The translations under genes were made by a program, and so were the position numbers. This document shows positions 9,374 to 18,733 of a stretch of 64,000 bases of DNA, piece by piece. Each line of letters begins with the position of its first letter. Within the stretch, counting starts at the first letter, position 1. The DNA is from Sedimentitalea sp041224545 (GTDB lineage Bacteria > Pseudomonadota > Alphaproteobacteria > Rhodobacterales > Rhodobacteraceae), in contig NZ_JBGFGP010000163.1 in assembly GCF_041224545.1 (NCBI RefSeq), positions 148,902-212,901 on the forward strand, read 5' to 3'. The notes beneath the pieces are model-generated. The model made no database searches. It saw only the letters and a program-made list of their open reading frames with translations, and was not told the origin of the DNA.

Positions 9374-11416
9374 TCAGCGCCGCCCTTCGCGCAACCAGCC
9401 CCCGACGATCAGCGTCGACGCCAACAGCAGAACCAGCCACGCCGGCAGCAAGGGCGATTGCGTGACGTCTCGGGTCTCGTAAGCGCCGCGCGGGGTCAGA
9501 CCGATCCAGCCACGACCGGCAGCCGGACGTCCCTCTCGCACTGTGCGAATGCCCGGCAGACCATCCTCAAGCCGAAACACCCCGCCCCGCAGCCGCGCAA
9601 TGGCCGGTTCCATGATGTCTGCGGTGGCAATGGTCTCTTCAAACTCACGCGGGGCCGCGGGGCCAAGACCGATCACCGCCTCATGGCCCCCCTCCGCGAG
9701 GTGATACAGGCCGATTTCCGGCCCGTCATACAGAGCTTCGAATCTGCCCGCCGACACCTCTTCAAGCGGCAGTTCGACAGTGCTGCCATCCGGCCCGGTC
9801 ACCGTGACCGCGCCAACCTCGTCAGACAGGGTCCGGCGAATGATACGCATGCTCTGGCCCGTCGCCTCGGCCCACAGCGCCTCTTCTTCGAGTTCGGGCT
9901 CCTTCATCATCCAATGCGCCAGCCGCCGCAGCAGTTCAAGCTGCGGCCCGCCACCGTCATATCCCCGGCTCCACAGCCACGCATGATCCGAGGCCAGCAG
10001 CGCCACGCGCCCTTCGCCCACACGGTCGAGGATCAACAGCGGACGCTCGTCAACGCCGCTCATCAGCACCCTGCCCGCCTGCGGGTCCACATCGATCTGG
10101 CGCAGCCACGAGCCCCAGGTCTCTTCCCCCTGCAAATCTGCGGTCACGGGGTGACGCGCCCCGATATCGGTGATTTCGGGACGGAATTTCTCTTCGATCA
10201 CACGCGCGCTCGGTTCGGCGGGCAGCACCCGCGCCAGCGGCGAACGATAGATGCTGTCCGCACCGGCAAAATCCGGCCCCGCCGCAACCAGAACCGCGCC
10301 CCCTTCGCTGACATAATTGGCAACGTTGTCCAGATAGATCGCCGGCAGGATTCCGCGCCTCTTGTAGCGGTCAAAGATGATCAGGTCGAAATCGTCGATC
10401 TTTTCGAGAAACAGTTCGCGGGTCGGAAAGGCGATCAGCGAAAGCTCTCCCACCGGGACACCGTCCTGTTTTTCGGGGGGACGCAGGATGGTGAAATGCA
10501 CGAGGTCCACGGAGCTGTCTGACTTCAGCAGGTTGCGCCAAGTGCGGCCACCGGGATGCGGCTCACCCGATACCAGCAGCACGCGAAGCCGATCGCGCAC
10601 GCCGTTCATCTGGATCAGTGCGGTATTGTTGCGCTCGGTGATCTCGCCCTCGGCCTCCGGCACCGAGAATTCGATCACGTTGCGACCGCCATGCGGCAGC
10701 GTGACCGGCAATTCGATGTCCTGCCCGACGGGCACGGCAAAACTCTGCGCCGCACCGCCATCCACCGAGATGTCCAGCGTCGCGGTGCCGTCATTGGCTG
10801 GCGCGGTGCCGCTGTCCTCGATCCGCAGGGTCAGCGTGACAGGCTCACCAATGATCGCAAAGGCAGGGGCGTTGCGCACGATCAGCCGCCGGTCCCAATC
10901 GGTATCGCGTCCGGTCATCAGCATGTGCATCGGAGCCGGAATGTCCGGCATCCGCTCCATGTCGTGCACACGCCCGTCGCTGAGCGCGATGATTCCGGCC
11001 ACACGCGCGCTTGGCTCTTCCGCGAGCACCGACGACAGGGCCGTCATCAATTCGGTGCCGGCGTCTCCCTCGCCGTCGCGCACCGTGACCCGGCGCAGTT
11101 CCGTATTCGGGCGTGCGGCGATCTCGGCGGCCAATGCCTCGGCGGCCTCGTCCATCTGCATCGTTCGATCCGACAACATCTGGCTGGCACTGCGATCCTC
11201 GACCATGACCACGATATCGGTCAGTGGCGCGCGATCTTCGACCTGATAGACCGGGCCGGCCAGCGCACCGAGCAGCACAAGCGCCGCAAGCGCCCTGTAG
11301 CCCCAGCCCGCAAGACCGCGCCACAGTGCCAGCACCACCCCCGCAAGCGCCAGTGCGCCCAGCACGGCAATGGCGACCCAGGGGATCGACGGATCAAAGA
11401 CAAGGGTTCCGGTCAT
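9374..11416 (-). CDS. Membrane protein with vWA-like/glutamine amidotransferase-like domain (MoxR operon, distal gene)
   Basis: 680 residues. Two N-terminal membrane helices (about residues 10-60) precede an extracytoplasmic region whose DIVVMVEDRSASQ and GIIALSDGRVHD resemble a degenerate von Willebrand A fold. A second region (DDFDLIIFDRYKRR, YVSEGGAVLVAAGPDFAGA) resembles the class I amidotransferase-like fold of BatA/BatB-type operon proteins. A last helix (LLPAWLVLLLASTLIVGGWL) sits at the C-terminus. The start overlaps the stop of the DUF4159 gene by 4 nt. In such operons the MoxR ATPase is thought to act with vWA-type membrane proteins in envelope or protein-complex maturation; the precise task is unknown. 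The gene faces the hydratase-like gene, with 29 bases between them. Confidence 0.78.
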   Translation of the reverse strand: MTGTLVFDPSIPWVAIAVLGALALAGVVLALWRGLAGWGYRALAALVLLGALAGPVYQVEDRAPLTDIVVMVEDRSASQMLSDRTMQMDEAAEALAAEIAARPNTELRRVTVRDGEGDAGTELMTALSSVLAEEPSARVAGIIALSDGRVHDMERMPDIPAPMHMLMTGRDTDWDRRLIVRNAPAFAIIGEPVTLTLRIEDSGTAPANDGTATLDISVDGGAAQSFAVPVGQDIELPVTLPHGGRNVIEFSVPEAEGEITERNNTALIQMNGVRDRLRVLLVSGEPHPGGRTWRNLLKSDSSVDLVHFTILRPPEKQDGVPVGELSLIAFPTRELFLEKIDDFDLIIFDRYKRRGILPAIYLDNVANYVSEGGAVLVAAGPDFAGADSIYRSPLARVLPAEPSARVIEEKFRPEITDIGARHPVTADLQGEETWGSWLRQIDVDPQAGRVLMSGVDERPLLILDRVGEGRVALLASDHAWLWSRGYDGGGPQLELLRRLAHWMMKEPELEEEALWAEATGQSMRIIRRTLSDEVGAVTVTGPDGSTVELPLEEVSAGRFEALYDGPEIGLYHLAEGGHEAVIGLGPAAPREFEETIATADIMEPAIARLRGGVFRLEDGLPGIRTVREGRPAAGRGWIGLTPRGAYETRDVTQSPLLPAWLVLLLASTLIVGGWLREGRR

Positions 11417-14178
11417 TGGCCCAACCTGTCAAGCAACGCGGGAACATGCACCTGGTCGGATTTGTAGTTCCCGGTGAGCACATGCATCACGAGATTGACG
11501 CCAAAGCGATTGGCCAGCTCGCGCTGCCGTTCACCGGCAAATCCGCGCCCGACGGGCAACATTGGCCGACCATTGCCATCGACCGCCCAGGCCGCCGCCC
11601 AGTCATTGCCGCCGATCACGACCGGCGTCACCCCGTCGTTGAGGTTGCGGAACGGCATGCCTTCGATCTGCTCCGCATCCGGTGGCGCCGCCTCGACCCA
11701 TAATTCGCGGCTGGTGTGGCGGCCCGGAAAATCTTGCAACAGGTAAAAGGTCCGGGTCAGTACGTGATCCGGCGGCAGCGGTTCCAGGGGTGGTATATCC
11801 AGCGGGGCGGCCAATTGCTGCAGCTTGCGTCCGTTCGGGCTGGCCGCACCGAAACCGGCGATATCGGCGTCGCGGGTGTCAAACAGGATCATCCCTCCGG
11901 AGCGAAGATATTCGTTGATCCGTGCATAGGCATCGGCCGAGGGCGTCGGCTGCTCGGGTGTGACGGGCCAGTACAGCAGAGGGAAGAAGGCCAGTTCGTC
12001 CTGTTCCAGATCGACGCCCACCGGATCGGCCGGCTCGATCGAGGTTCGATAGAACAGCGTCTCGGACAGGCCGCGCAAACCCGCCTGCGCGATGCGGTCG
12101 AGTTCATCGTCGCCGGTCAGAACATGCGCAAGCACCAGTTCGCTTGTCACGGCGATGGCAAAGGAATCGGCATCGTCCTGCGCCCGCCCCTGCAGCGGCT
12201 GCATCACCAGCAGAACGCCGACAAGCCCCGCCGCCGCACGCGACAGGCCCAGCCGCCCGGACAGCGCGAGTGACGCGACCACATCAAGCGCCAGCACGGC
12301 AAGTGCCAGGCCCAGCAGCGCGCCGCCCAGCGGCATTTCCCGCTGCACCGTCAGCCCCTCGACCGGAACGTCGTCTGGCCAGCGCGCGGCTGCCAGTTCG
12401 CTTTCAGCGGACAGCACGTTGCGCGCAAGGCGCCGATCCCCGCTGACATACAGCCCCGGCTGCAAATCCGGCCCGACCGGTCCGCCAACCAGTGACGCGC
12501 CATCGACACCCGCAAGCGTGCCCGCGTCAGACAGTGTTCCGAACCCGTCCATCACCTGCACCGGGGTCCAGGTCGTGCCCTCCAGTTCCGCAGCCTGCGG
12601 TGTCGCCGCCGCCGAGGACACCGCGAGGCGCTCCAGCATCTCGACAAACAGGCCCGAAAGCGGCAGGCTCGACCATTCCGCATTCGCCGTGACATGGAAC
12701 AGAATGACCTGTCCCTGCCCCATCGTCTTACGCGTCACCAGCGGTGTGCCGTCGCGAAGCGACGCGATGACACGATCGGCCAGTGTCGGATCGGGTTGCG
12801 CCATGACCTGCGCAGAGACGGTGACGTCCTCGGGGATGGACAGCCCGTGAAACGGCGAGTTTTCGGCGAAGGGCGCAAGCGACTTTGGCTCGCCCCAGCT
12901 CATCGCGCCGCCCACGCTGCGCCCGCCGGCGCGCAGACGCACCGGCATCAACGGATGTTCGTCATCGCGGCTGACGTCGCTTGCCGCCAGACGCGGCCCG
13001 GCGAACCGCAGCAACGTGCCGCCCGCATCAACCCATTCGCTCAACGCCGCCTGTTCGGTTGCTGACAGCGTTGCGACATCGGCCAGAACCACAACATCCG
13101 GATTGGCCGGCAAAAGATCGATCAACGCCCCGTTCAGAAGCTCCGCCGTGGGCGCCAATGCCTGCTCGAGATAGTGCAGGGGTGACAGCAGCTCCAGACC
13201 CTCCCTGTCATCCCGACCCGCGATCAGCGCAACTTCACGACGCCGCAGGCTATCATCACTGAGGGTCAGCGCGCCCGCCGATCTCTGGCCCTGAATTTCG
13301 AACCGCGTGACGCGCGCACGCAATTCGGAGGGCAGCGACAGGCCGGCAGTGGCGCTTGTCGCATCACTTTCAAAGGTGGCCGATGCCGAAGCGAGAACCC
13401 GCATGTTGCCCGCCGGATCCGCACCCTGCGCCAGAATGGTGATTTCGCGATCCGTTCCGGCGCGCGAACGGATCGCGCGCAGTTGTACCGCGCCATCCTC
13501 GTACCGCGCGGGGGCCAGCCCCGTCACTTCGCTTCCGGTCTGATAGGCCCGCACGGCCCCGCGAAGCCGCAGCGCGTCAAGCAGGGCGTCGCGCCCCGGG
13601 TGGTCCAGGCCGTCGCTGATCCAATGGGTATCAAAGCCGCCTTCTATACCGGACAGGGCCGCGATGGTTGCGTCAATCTGTTTTTCGGTCGCCGACCACG
13701 GCGCCGGGATCAGACCCGGCAGACGGTTGCGCCACGCATCTGCGGCCTGAAACGACGGAACGCCGGGATCGGTCAGTCGCAGGATCGACACCGGGCGACC
13801 GGACCGGCCCGCCTCGGTCAATTGCGCCTCGACAAGATCGACGGTATCGGACCAAAGCGTCGCCCCGGCCCAGCTTGCGTCCATCAGGATCAGAAGCGGA
13901 CCCGAGCCGCCCCGGCTCTCCTGCGGGTTCAACACCGGCCCGGCGAGCCCGATAATCACCGCCGCAACCGCCAGCATCCGCAACAGCAGGAGCCACCACG
14001 GCGTACGATCCGAAACGCTTTCGTCATCGGTCAGCCCCAACAGCAAAGCCACACCCGGAAACCGGCGGCGCACCGGAGCCGGCGGGATCGCCCGCAAGAG
14101 CAGCCACAGGATCGGCAGGGCCAGCAGGCCGAGCAGCAGCCAGGGCGAAGCGAACCCGATTCCACCAAGCACCGTCAT
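11413..14178 (-). CDS. BatA-like N-terminal domain / DUF4159 membrane protein
   Basis: 921 residues. The N-terminus (FASPWLLLGLLALPILWLLL) is the BatA/aerotolerance-regulator-type membrane hairpin, with a second helix near LLLRMLAVAAVIIGLAGPVL. A long periplasmic region with vWA-like and amidotransferase-like segments follows. A central membrane pair (GALLGLALAVLALDVVASLAL and LVGVLLVMQ) leads to a C-terminal DUF4159 domain (VLAHVLTGDDELDRIAQAGL; FFPLLYWPVTPEQ; YLRSGGMILFDTRD). Both junctions are 4-nt ATGA overlaps, with the DUF58 gene upstream and the 680-residue membrane protein downstream, so the four genes are probably translated as a set. Function is inferred only from its MoxR/DUF58 partners. 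Confidence 0.86.
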   Translation of the reverse strand: MTVLGGIGFASPWLLLGLLALPILWLLLRAIPPAPVRRRFPGVALLLGLTDDESVSDRTPWWLLLLRMLAVAAVIIGLAGPVLNPQESRGGSGPLLILMDASWAGATLWSDTVDLVEAQLTEAGRSGRPVSILRLTDPGVPSFQAADAWRNRLPGLIPAPWSATEKQIDATIAALSGIEGGFDTHWISDGLDHPGRDALLDALRLRGAVRAYQTGSEVTGLAPARYEDGAVQLRAIRSRAGTDREITILAQGADPAGNMRVLASASATFESDATSATAGLSLPSELRARVTRFEIQGQRSAGALTLSDDSLRRREVALIAGRDDREGLELLSPLHYLEQALAPTAELLNGALIDLLPANPDVVVLADVATLSATEQAALSEWVDAGGTLLRFAGPRLAASDVSRDDEHPLMPVRLRAGGRSVGGAMSWGEPKSLAPFAENSPFHGLSIPEDVTVSAQVMAQPDPTLADRVIASLRDGTPLVTRKTMGQGQVILFHVTANAEWSSLPLSGLFVEMLERLAVSSAAATPQAAELEGTTWTPVQVMDGFGTLSDAGTLAGVDGASLVGGPVGPDLQPGLYVSGDRRLARNVLSAESELAAARWPDDVPVEGLTVQREMPLGGALLGLALAVLALDVVASLALSGRLGLSRAAAGLVGVLLVMQPLQGRAQDDADSFAIAVTSELVLAHVLTGDDELDRIAQAGLRGLSETLFYRTSIEPADPVGVDLEQDELAFFPLLYWPVTPEQPTPSADAYARINEYLRSGGMILFDTRDADIAGFGAASPNGRKLQQLAAPLDIPPLEPLPPDHVLTRTFYLLQDFPGRHTSRELWVEAAPPDAEQIEGMPFRNLNDGVTPVVIGGNDWAAAWAVDGNGRPMLPVGRGFAGERQRELANRFGVNLVMHVLTGNYKSDQVHVPALLDRLGQ

Positions 14179-15050
14179 AGGCTGCCCCGGTCCAGTGCGC
14201 GATAAAGCCAGAGCAATCCGGACTGCGCGCTGTCATTGGTGTGATGCAACCCGAAAAGCCAGCCGGTGGTCCGGCACAGATGCGCCAGTCGCGCCTTGCG
14301 GTCTGCAAGCCGTTGCAGATAGCGGTCGCGCAACTCATTCGCCTTGAGCGTTTCATGACGCAGCGTGCCGCCGACACTTTCGAAGATGGTCCGTCCGCGG
14401 AACGGAAACGCCTCCTCGCTGGGGTCCAGGATTTGCAGGATGACGCCACGCACACCGCGATCCGCCGCCTTGGTCAGCGCCTGTTCAACCTCGTCCATAT
14501 CGCCAAGAAAATCCGACAGGAAAACCGCGCGAGCATGAGGGATCATGGCCCGGTGCTCCGGCGCGGAATACTCCTCGGGCGCGTCCAGCGCGAAACTCTC
14601 GGCCAATCGCAGGATCTGGGTCTTGCCGCGCCGGGGCGGCAATGCCGTACCGGTCAGCCCCACCCGCTCGCCGCCGCGCACCAGCAGGATCGCCACGGCC
14701 AGCGCCAGCAGGCGCGCACGGTCTATCTTGGTCGGCAGGCTATCAGCCGAGGCGAAACGCATCGACGCGCCCTGATCGACCCAGAGCATCACCGATTGCG
14801 CGATCTGCCATTCCCGTTCGCGCACGAATTGCTGATCTCCCCGCGCCGAGCGCCGATGGTCGATCAGTCTCTTGCTGTCCCCGGTCTGCGCCGGACGGTA
14901 TTGCCAGAAATCATCCCCCAGTCCCGCACGCCTTCGTCCGTGATCGCCCAACAGGACGGTACCGGCCAGATGCTCGGCCCGCGCCAGCAATGGCGGCATG
15001 CGGCCGGCTTCGATCTCGGCATGTTCCCGAAGGGACAGGGGCTGTATCAC
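14175..15050 (-). CDS. DUF58 domain-containing protein
   Basis: 291 residues without signal peptide or membrane helix. The family-typical block LIDHRRSARGDQQFVREREW is followed by the vWA-like strand VMLWVDQGASM, and further on GVRGVILQILDPSEEAFPF. The classical MIDAS DxSxS is degenerate (DQGAS). DUF58 proteins almost always sit directly downstream of a moxR ATPase gene, as here, and are regarded as its client or adaptor. The start overlaps the moxR stop by 4 nt and the stop overlaps the next start by 4 nt. A biochemical activity cannot be stated from the sequence. Confidence 0.9.
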   Translation of the reverse strand: MIQPLSLREHAEIEAGRMPPLLARAEHLAGTVLLGDHGRRRAGLGDDFWQYRPAQTGDSKRLIDHRRSARGDQQFVREREWQIAQSVMLWVDQGASMRFASADSLPTKIDRARLLALAVAILLVRGGERVGLTGTALPPRRGKTQILRLAESFALDAPEEYSAPEHRAMIPHARAVFLSDFLGDMDEVEQALTKAADRGVRGVILQILDPSEEAFPFRGRTIFESVGGTLRHETLKANELRDRYLQRLADRKARLAHLCRTTGWLFGLHHTNDSAQSGLLWLYRALDRGSL

Positions 15051-16054
15051 GCCGCCGCCTCGGCCCGCGTCAACGCGCGGGCGGTGGTATCGATCAGATC
15101 GGACAGACTGTCTCCCCGGGCCCGCGCGGCGAAATTCAGCGCCATCCGGTGGCTGAGAACCGGGCGCGCCATGTCGATCACGTCATCCGCATTGGGCGCC
15201 AGTCGGCCTTCGAGCAGCGCGCGCGCCCGCACGGTCAGCATCAGCGCCTGCGCCGCACGCGGCCCCGGCCCCCAGGCCACGGTGTCGCGAACCCGGTCCG
15301 ATACGCCCTGCTCGTCCGGGCGAAACGCCCGCACCAGATCGAGAATCAATTCGACAACCGAATCCCCGACCGGCATCCGGCGCAGCAATACCTGGGCGGC
15401 AAGCAGTTCATCGCGCGAAAAGACCTCGGTCGACTGGTCCTCTTCAACGCCGGTGGTGGCGATCAGGATGTCGCGCTCGGTCTCCCGATCCGGGTAGTCG
15501 ACGTCAATCTGCACGAGAAAGCGGTCGAGCTGCGCCTCGGGCAACGGATAGGTCCCCTCCTGTTCGATCGGGTTCTGCGTCGCCAGCACATGAAACGGCG
15601 GCTCCAGCCGACGATCTTCGCCCGCCACCGTCACCGTGCGTTCCTGCATAGCTTGCAAAAGCGCCGATTGCGTGCGCGGACTGGCCCGGTTGATCTCGTC
15701 CGCCATCAGAAGCTGGCAGAAAATCGGCCCCTGAATGAAACGGAACGACCGGGTTCCGTCGGCTGCAGTGTCGAGCACCTCGGAGCCCAGGATGTCGGCT
15801 GGCATCAGGTCGGGCGTAAACTGGATCCGGTTGCCGTGCAGCCCCATGACAGTCGACAAGGTCTCGATCAGGCGGGTCTTGCCCAGACCGGGCAAGCCGA
15901 TCAGCAATCCGTGGCCACCGCACAGCAGCGCCGTCAATGTAAGATCGACGACCCGCTCCTGGCCGATGAACCGCCGGGTGATCGAGGCCTTGGCCTGCGC
16001 AAGCTTGGTTTCCAGCGCCTCGACTTCGGCCACCAGATCGTCGGTATCGGACAT
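15047..16054 (-). CDS. MoxR family AAA+ ATPase
   Basis: 335 residues from ATG 16054, chosen over an upstream ATG because GAAAGGA lies 5-10 bases before it and family similarity begins there. AAA+ motifs: Walker A GLPGLGKTRL near residue 55, Walker B LLMADEINRASPRTQSALL, sensor region VLATQNPIEQEGTYPLPEAQLDRF, and a C-terminal helical lid containing RPVLSHRMALNF. MoxR ATPases act as chaperone-like remodelling enzymes, usually on vWA-domain proteins encoded beside them. This is the first gene of a four-gene operon with 4-nt overlaps and is divergent from the DUF1285 gene across 56 bases, so the promoter should lie between 16055 and 16110. Confidence 0.95.
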   Translation of the reverse strand: MSDTDDLVAEVEALETKLAQAKASITRRFIGQERVVDLTLTALLCGGHGLLIGLPGLGKTRLIETLSTVMGLHGNRIQFTPDLMPADILGSEVLDTAADGTRSFRFIQGPIFCQLLMADEINRASPRTQSALLQAMQERTVTVAGEDRRLEPPFHVLATQNPIEQEGTYPLPEAQLDRFLVQIDVDYPDRETERDILIATTGVEEDQSTEVFSRDELLAAQVLLRRMPVGDSVVELILDLVRAFRPDEQGVSDRVRDTVAWGPGPRAAQALMLTVRARALLEGRLAPNADDVIDMARPVLSHRMALNFAARARGDSLSDLIDTTARALTRAEAAA

Positions 16055-16110
16055 GACATTCCTTTCGGGGAACCCTACATTAGAGCATAAGTCTATCGCG
16101 CCCGGAGGAA

Positions 16111-16704
16111 ATGGCAAAAGCTATGAGTGGACAAAAAGCTGTTACCCCCTCGGCCGAGGGCATCGCCGCCGCCGCCAGCGCTGCAAAGGGGCGCGGCCTG
16201 CCACCGGTGCACCTGTGGAATCCGCCATTTTGTGGCGATCTGGACATGCGCATCGCCCGCGACGGGACGTGGTTCTACCTTGGCACCCCGATCGGCAGGT
16301 TCGAGCTGGTCAAGCTCTTCTCGTCGATCCTCAAGCTGGAGGACGGCAAGTATTTCCTCGTCACGCCAGTGGAAAAGGTCGGAATCACCGTGGATGACGC
16401 GCCCTTTGTCGCCGTCGATTTCGAGGCAAGCGGCGTCGGGAAAGATCAGGTTCTGACTTTCACCACCCATGTGGGCGATACCGCGATTGCCGGGGCAGAT
16501 CACCCGATCCGTGTTGCGCGGGACGCCGAAACCGGAGAACCGTCACCCTACGTGATGATCCGCGCGGGTCTTGAGGCACTGATCGACCGCAAGAGCTTTT
16601 ATCGTCTGGTCGAACTGGGCGATCATCATGATGGCTGGTTCGGGCTGTGGTCGTCGGGCGAATTCTTTGCGGTCATTCCGTCCAGGGAACTGGAAAACCT
16701 CTGA
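16111..16704 (+). CDS. DUF1285 domain-containing protein
   Basis: 197 residues, or 193 if ATG 16123 is used. GGAGG at 16104-16108 lies only 2 bases before ATG 16111 and 14 bases before ATG 16123, so neither spacing is ideal. The family block is plain: VHLWNPPFCGDLDMRIARDGTWFYLGTPIGR, with RFELVKLFSSIL and YFLVTPVEKVGITVDD. The protein is soluble with no signal peptide. DUF1285 proteins lack an assigned biochemical role and are commonly found divergent from moxR in alphaproteobacteria, as here. (The longest motif quoted is broken by its natural segments; key positions are residues about 31-60.). Confidence 0.85.
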   Translation: MAKAMSGQKAVTPSAEGIAAAASAAKGRGLPPVHLWNPPFCGDLDMRIARDGTWFYLGTPIGRFELVKLFSSILKLEDGKYFLVTPVEKVGITVDDAPFVAVDFEASGVGKDQVLTFTTHVGDTAIAGADHPIRVARDAETGEPSPYVMIRAGLEALIDRKSFYRLVELGDHHDGWFGLWSSGEFFAVIPSRELENL

Positions 16705-16904
16705 GTGGCGGAAACCCGCCCGGTTTTAGGAAAATTTCACCATCAGCACCCTTGGCATGACCCGATCCGGAGCGCTAAGGCGTTACGGCGATATTCTTGC
16801 TCGTCTTGTCCAGCCTCAAATCCACGATTTCAACGCGTTGACACAAGGATTGAGCCGAAAATTGAAGGCAAAGCGCCAAAATCACCCCCCTGGAACGAGA
16901 TGAT

Positions 16905-17657
16905 ATGCCAAAATTCGCCGCCAACCTGACATTGCTCTTTACCGAGCTGCCCTTTCTGGACAGGTTCGATGCCGCCGCCGCGGCCGGGTTTACGGCCGTC
17001 GAGATCCTGTTCCCCTATGACTTTCCCGCCAAGGAGACGTGTCGCGCCTTGTTGCGCAACGGCCTGAAACTTGTCCTGATCAATGCCCCGCCACCGAATT
17101 ATACCGGGGGAGGCCCCGGTTACGCCGCCCTCCCCGGTGGCGAAGGACGGTTTCAGCACGACATCAGACGCACACTGCGCTATGTGCGCGAACTGCGCCC
17201 CGGCCTCGTGCATATCATGGCGGGTTACACCAAGGATGACGCAGCGGAAGAGATATTTGTCCACAACCTGCAATGGGCCGCCGATCAGGCGCCGGAACAG
17301 GGGTTTACCATCGAACCGCTGAACCCCGGCGACCAACCGGGCTATTTCCTCGACGATTACGCGCTTGCGGCCCGGATTCTCGATGCGGTCGACCGACCCA
17401 ATGTCGGGCTGCAATATGACAGTTACCACGCCGAGATCATTCACGGGGACGCGCTCGCGGTCTGGGAACAGTATCGAGACCGCGCCACGCATGTGCAGAT
17501 CGGCGCGGCCCCGAACCGCAGCGAACCGGGGAGCGGGCGCACCGATTTCAACGCACTGTTCGACGCCATCGACGCCAGCGGCTATTCCGGCTGGGTCAGC
17601 GCCGAATACAAACCCACCACACCGCGCACCGAAAGCAGCCTGAACTGGCTACCCTGA
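16905..17657 (+). CDS. hyi: Hydroxypyruvate isomerase
   Basis: 250 residues with a TIM-barrel of the xylose-isomerase-like fold. The expected metal and catalytic positions are visible: Glu in FTIEPLNPGDQPGY, Asp and His in LQYDSYHAEI, Gln in HVQIGAAPNR and Glu in VSAEYKPTTPR. The enzyme interconverts hydroxypyruvate and tartronate semialdehyde in the cytoplasm, in glyoxylate and serine-type metabolism. No glyoxylate carboligase or tartronate semialdehyde reductase gene is nearby, so it is a stand-alone copy. A weak SD (AACGAG) precedes the ATG. The 200 bases before it hold a TTGACA at 16838-16843 without a good -10 box. Confidence 0.92.
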   Translation: MPKFAANLTLLFTELPFLDRFDAAAAAGFTAVEILFPYDFPAKETCRALLRNGLKLVLINAPPPNYTGGGPGYAALPGGEGRFQHDIRRTLRYVRELRPGLVHIMAGYTKDDAAEEIFVHNLQWAADQAPEQGFTIEPLNPGDQPGYFLDDYALAARILDAVDRPNVGLQYDSYHAEIIHGDALAVWEQYRDRATHVQIGAAPNRSEPGSGRTDFNALFDAIDASGYSGWVSAEYKPTTPRTESSLNWLP

Positions 17658-17717
17658 TCCAAAGCGTTGGGTGAGTCAGGTTAATCGCGAAATGCTGTAG
17701 TCACCGCTGGCGAAGCC

Positions 17718-18638
17718 TCAGTATTTCTGGGGAACGTAGAGCTCTTCGGGCAGAACGGCCCGCTCGTAATCCGGATTGAACTCGCGCTCGGGCAGGTGAA
17801 TTTCCTCGCTCGGCACATCTTCATAGGGAAACACGCTGAGCAGGTGGCTCATGCAGTTCAGGCGCGCGCGTTTCTTGTCATTGCCCTGTACAATATACCA
17901 CGGCGCTTCTTCGATATTGGTGCGCAGCAGCATTTCCTCCTTGGCCTTGGTGTATTTCTCCCACCGGACTCGGCTTTGCAGGTCCATCGGAGACAGTTTC
18001 CACTGTTTCAGCGGGTCGTGAATCCGGATCAGGAATCGCATCTGCTGCTCTTCATCGGTGATCGAGAACCAGTATTTGATCAACCGGATGCCCGACCGCA
18101 CCAGCATCCGCTCGAATTCGGGTACGTCGTGAAAGAAATCCTCGACCTGCGCATCCGTGGCAAAGCCCATCACCCGTTCGACGCCCGCCCGGTTGTACCA
18201 GGAGCGATCGAACAGCACGATTTCGCCTGCCGCGGGCAGATGCGGCACATAGCGTTGGAAATACCATTGGGTCTTTTCGCGGTCGGACGGTGCCGGCAAG
18301 GCCACGGTGCGCACGACACGCGGGTTCAGGCGTTGGGTGATACGCTTGATCACGCCGCCCTTGCCGGCACTGTCGCGCCCCTCGAACAGCACAACGACCT
18401 TTTCACCGCTGTGCACAACCCAATCCTGAAGGCGGATCAACTCGGCCTGCAACTTGATCAATTCAGAGAAATACACGGCACGGGGCAGCGTTTCGGGATG
18501 TGCCGCACGGTAGATCTTGCGAATCTCCATCGACAGCGCGGCATCTTCCAGCTCAAGCTCGTAATCTTCATCGAGCGTGTCGGCCAGTTCGGCCTGCAGC
18601 CAGTCGATGGCCCCGTCTTCGGCTTTGTCGCTGTTCAT
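17718..18638 (-). CDS. ppk2: Polyphosphate kinase 2 (PPK2 family)
   Basis: 306 residues from ATG 18638, preferred because AGGAAAGGG lies 8 bases upstream; an in-frame ATG at 18659 would add seven residues. PPK2 motifs: Walker A FEGRDSAGKGGVIKRITQ, the lid segment RVVRTVALPAPSDREKTQWY, Walker B VLFDRSWYNRAGVERVMGF, and the conserved SITDEEQQMRFLIR and RARLNCMSHLL. The length fits single-domain class I PPK2, which transfers phosphate between polyphosphate and nucleoside diphosphates. The gene is co-directional with phaZ and phaC (95 bases from phaZ), placing polyphosphate and polyhydroxyalkanoate metabolism side by side. Nucleotide preference cannot be judged. Confidence 0.94.
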   Translation of the reverse strand: MNSDKAEDGAIDWLQAELADTLDEDYELELEDAALSMEIRKIYRAAHPETLPRAVYFSELIKLQAELIRLQDWVVHSGEKVVVLFEGRDSAGKGGVIKRITQRLNPRVVRTVALPAPSDREKTQWYFQRYVPHLPAAGEIVLFDRSWYNRAGVERVMGFATDAQVEDFFHDVPEFERMLVRSGIRLIKYWFSITDEEQQMRFLIRIHDPLKQWKLSPMDLQSRVRWEKYTKAKEEMLLRTNIEEAPWYIVQGNDKKRARLNCMSHLLSVFPYEDVPSEEIHLPEREFNPDYERAVLPEELYVPQKY

Positions 18639-18733
18639 GCCAAAGTCCCTTTCCTGCATTTCCCGCCACCGTTAACCACCGTTTCATGACATGGATGTAA
18701 CGATGAAGGGCACTGTACCGATCCGGCAGGCGC

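Noticed and set aside
9366..9385. Rho-independent terminator (7-bp stem GGGCGGC/GCCGCCC) between the hydratase-like gene and the convergent membrane protein gene
   Set aside because: No T run follows on either strand, and half of it lies within the 3' coding end of the minus-strand gene.
9458..10522. Long plus-strand open frames opposite the membrane protein gene (likewise 32698-34317, 41700-43328, 47579-50620)
   Set aside because: These are antisense to strongly recognised proteins, have Arg/His/Gln-rich composition typical of high-G+C antisense frames, and match no family I know.
16838..16843. TTGACA upstream of hyi as a promoter
   Set aside because: No acceptable -10 hexamer occurs at 16-18 bases spacing.
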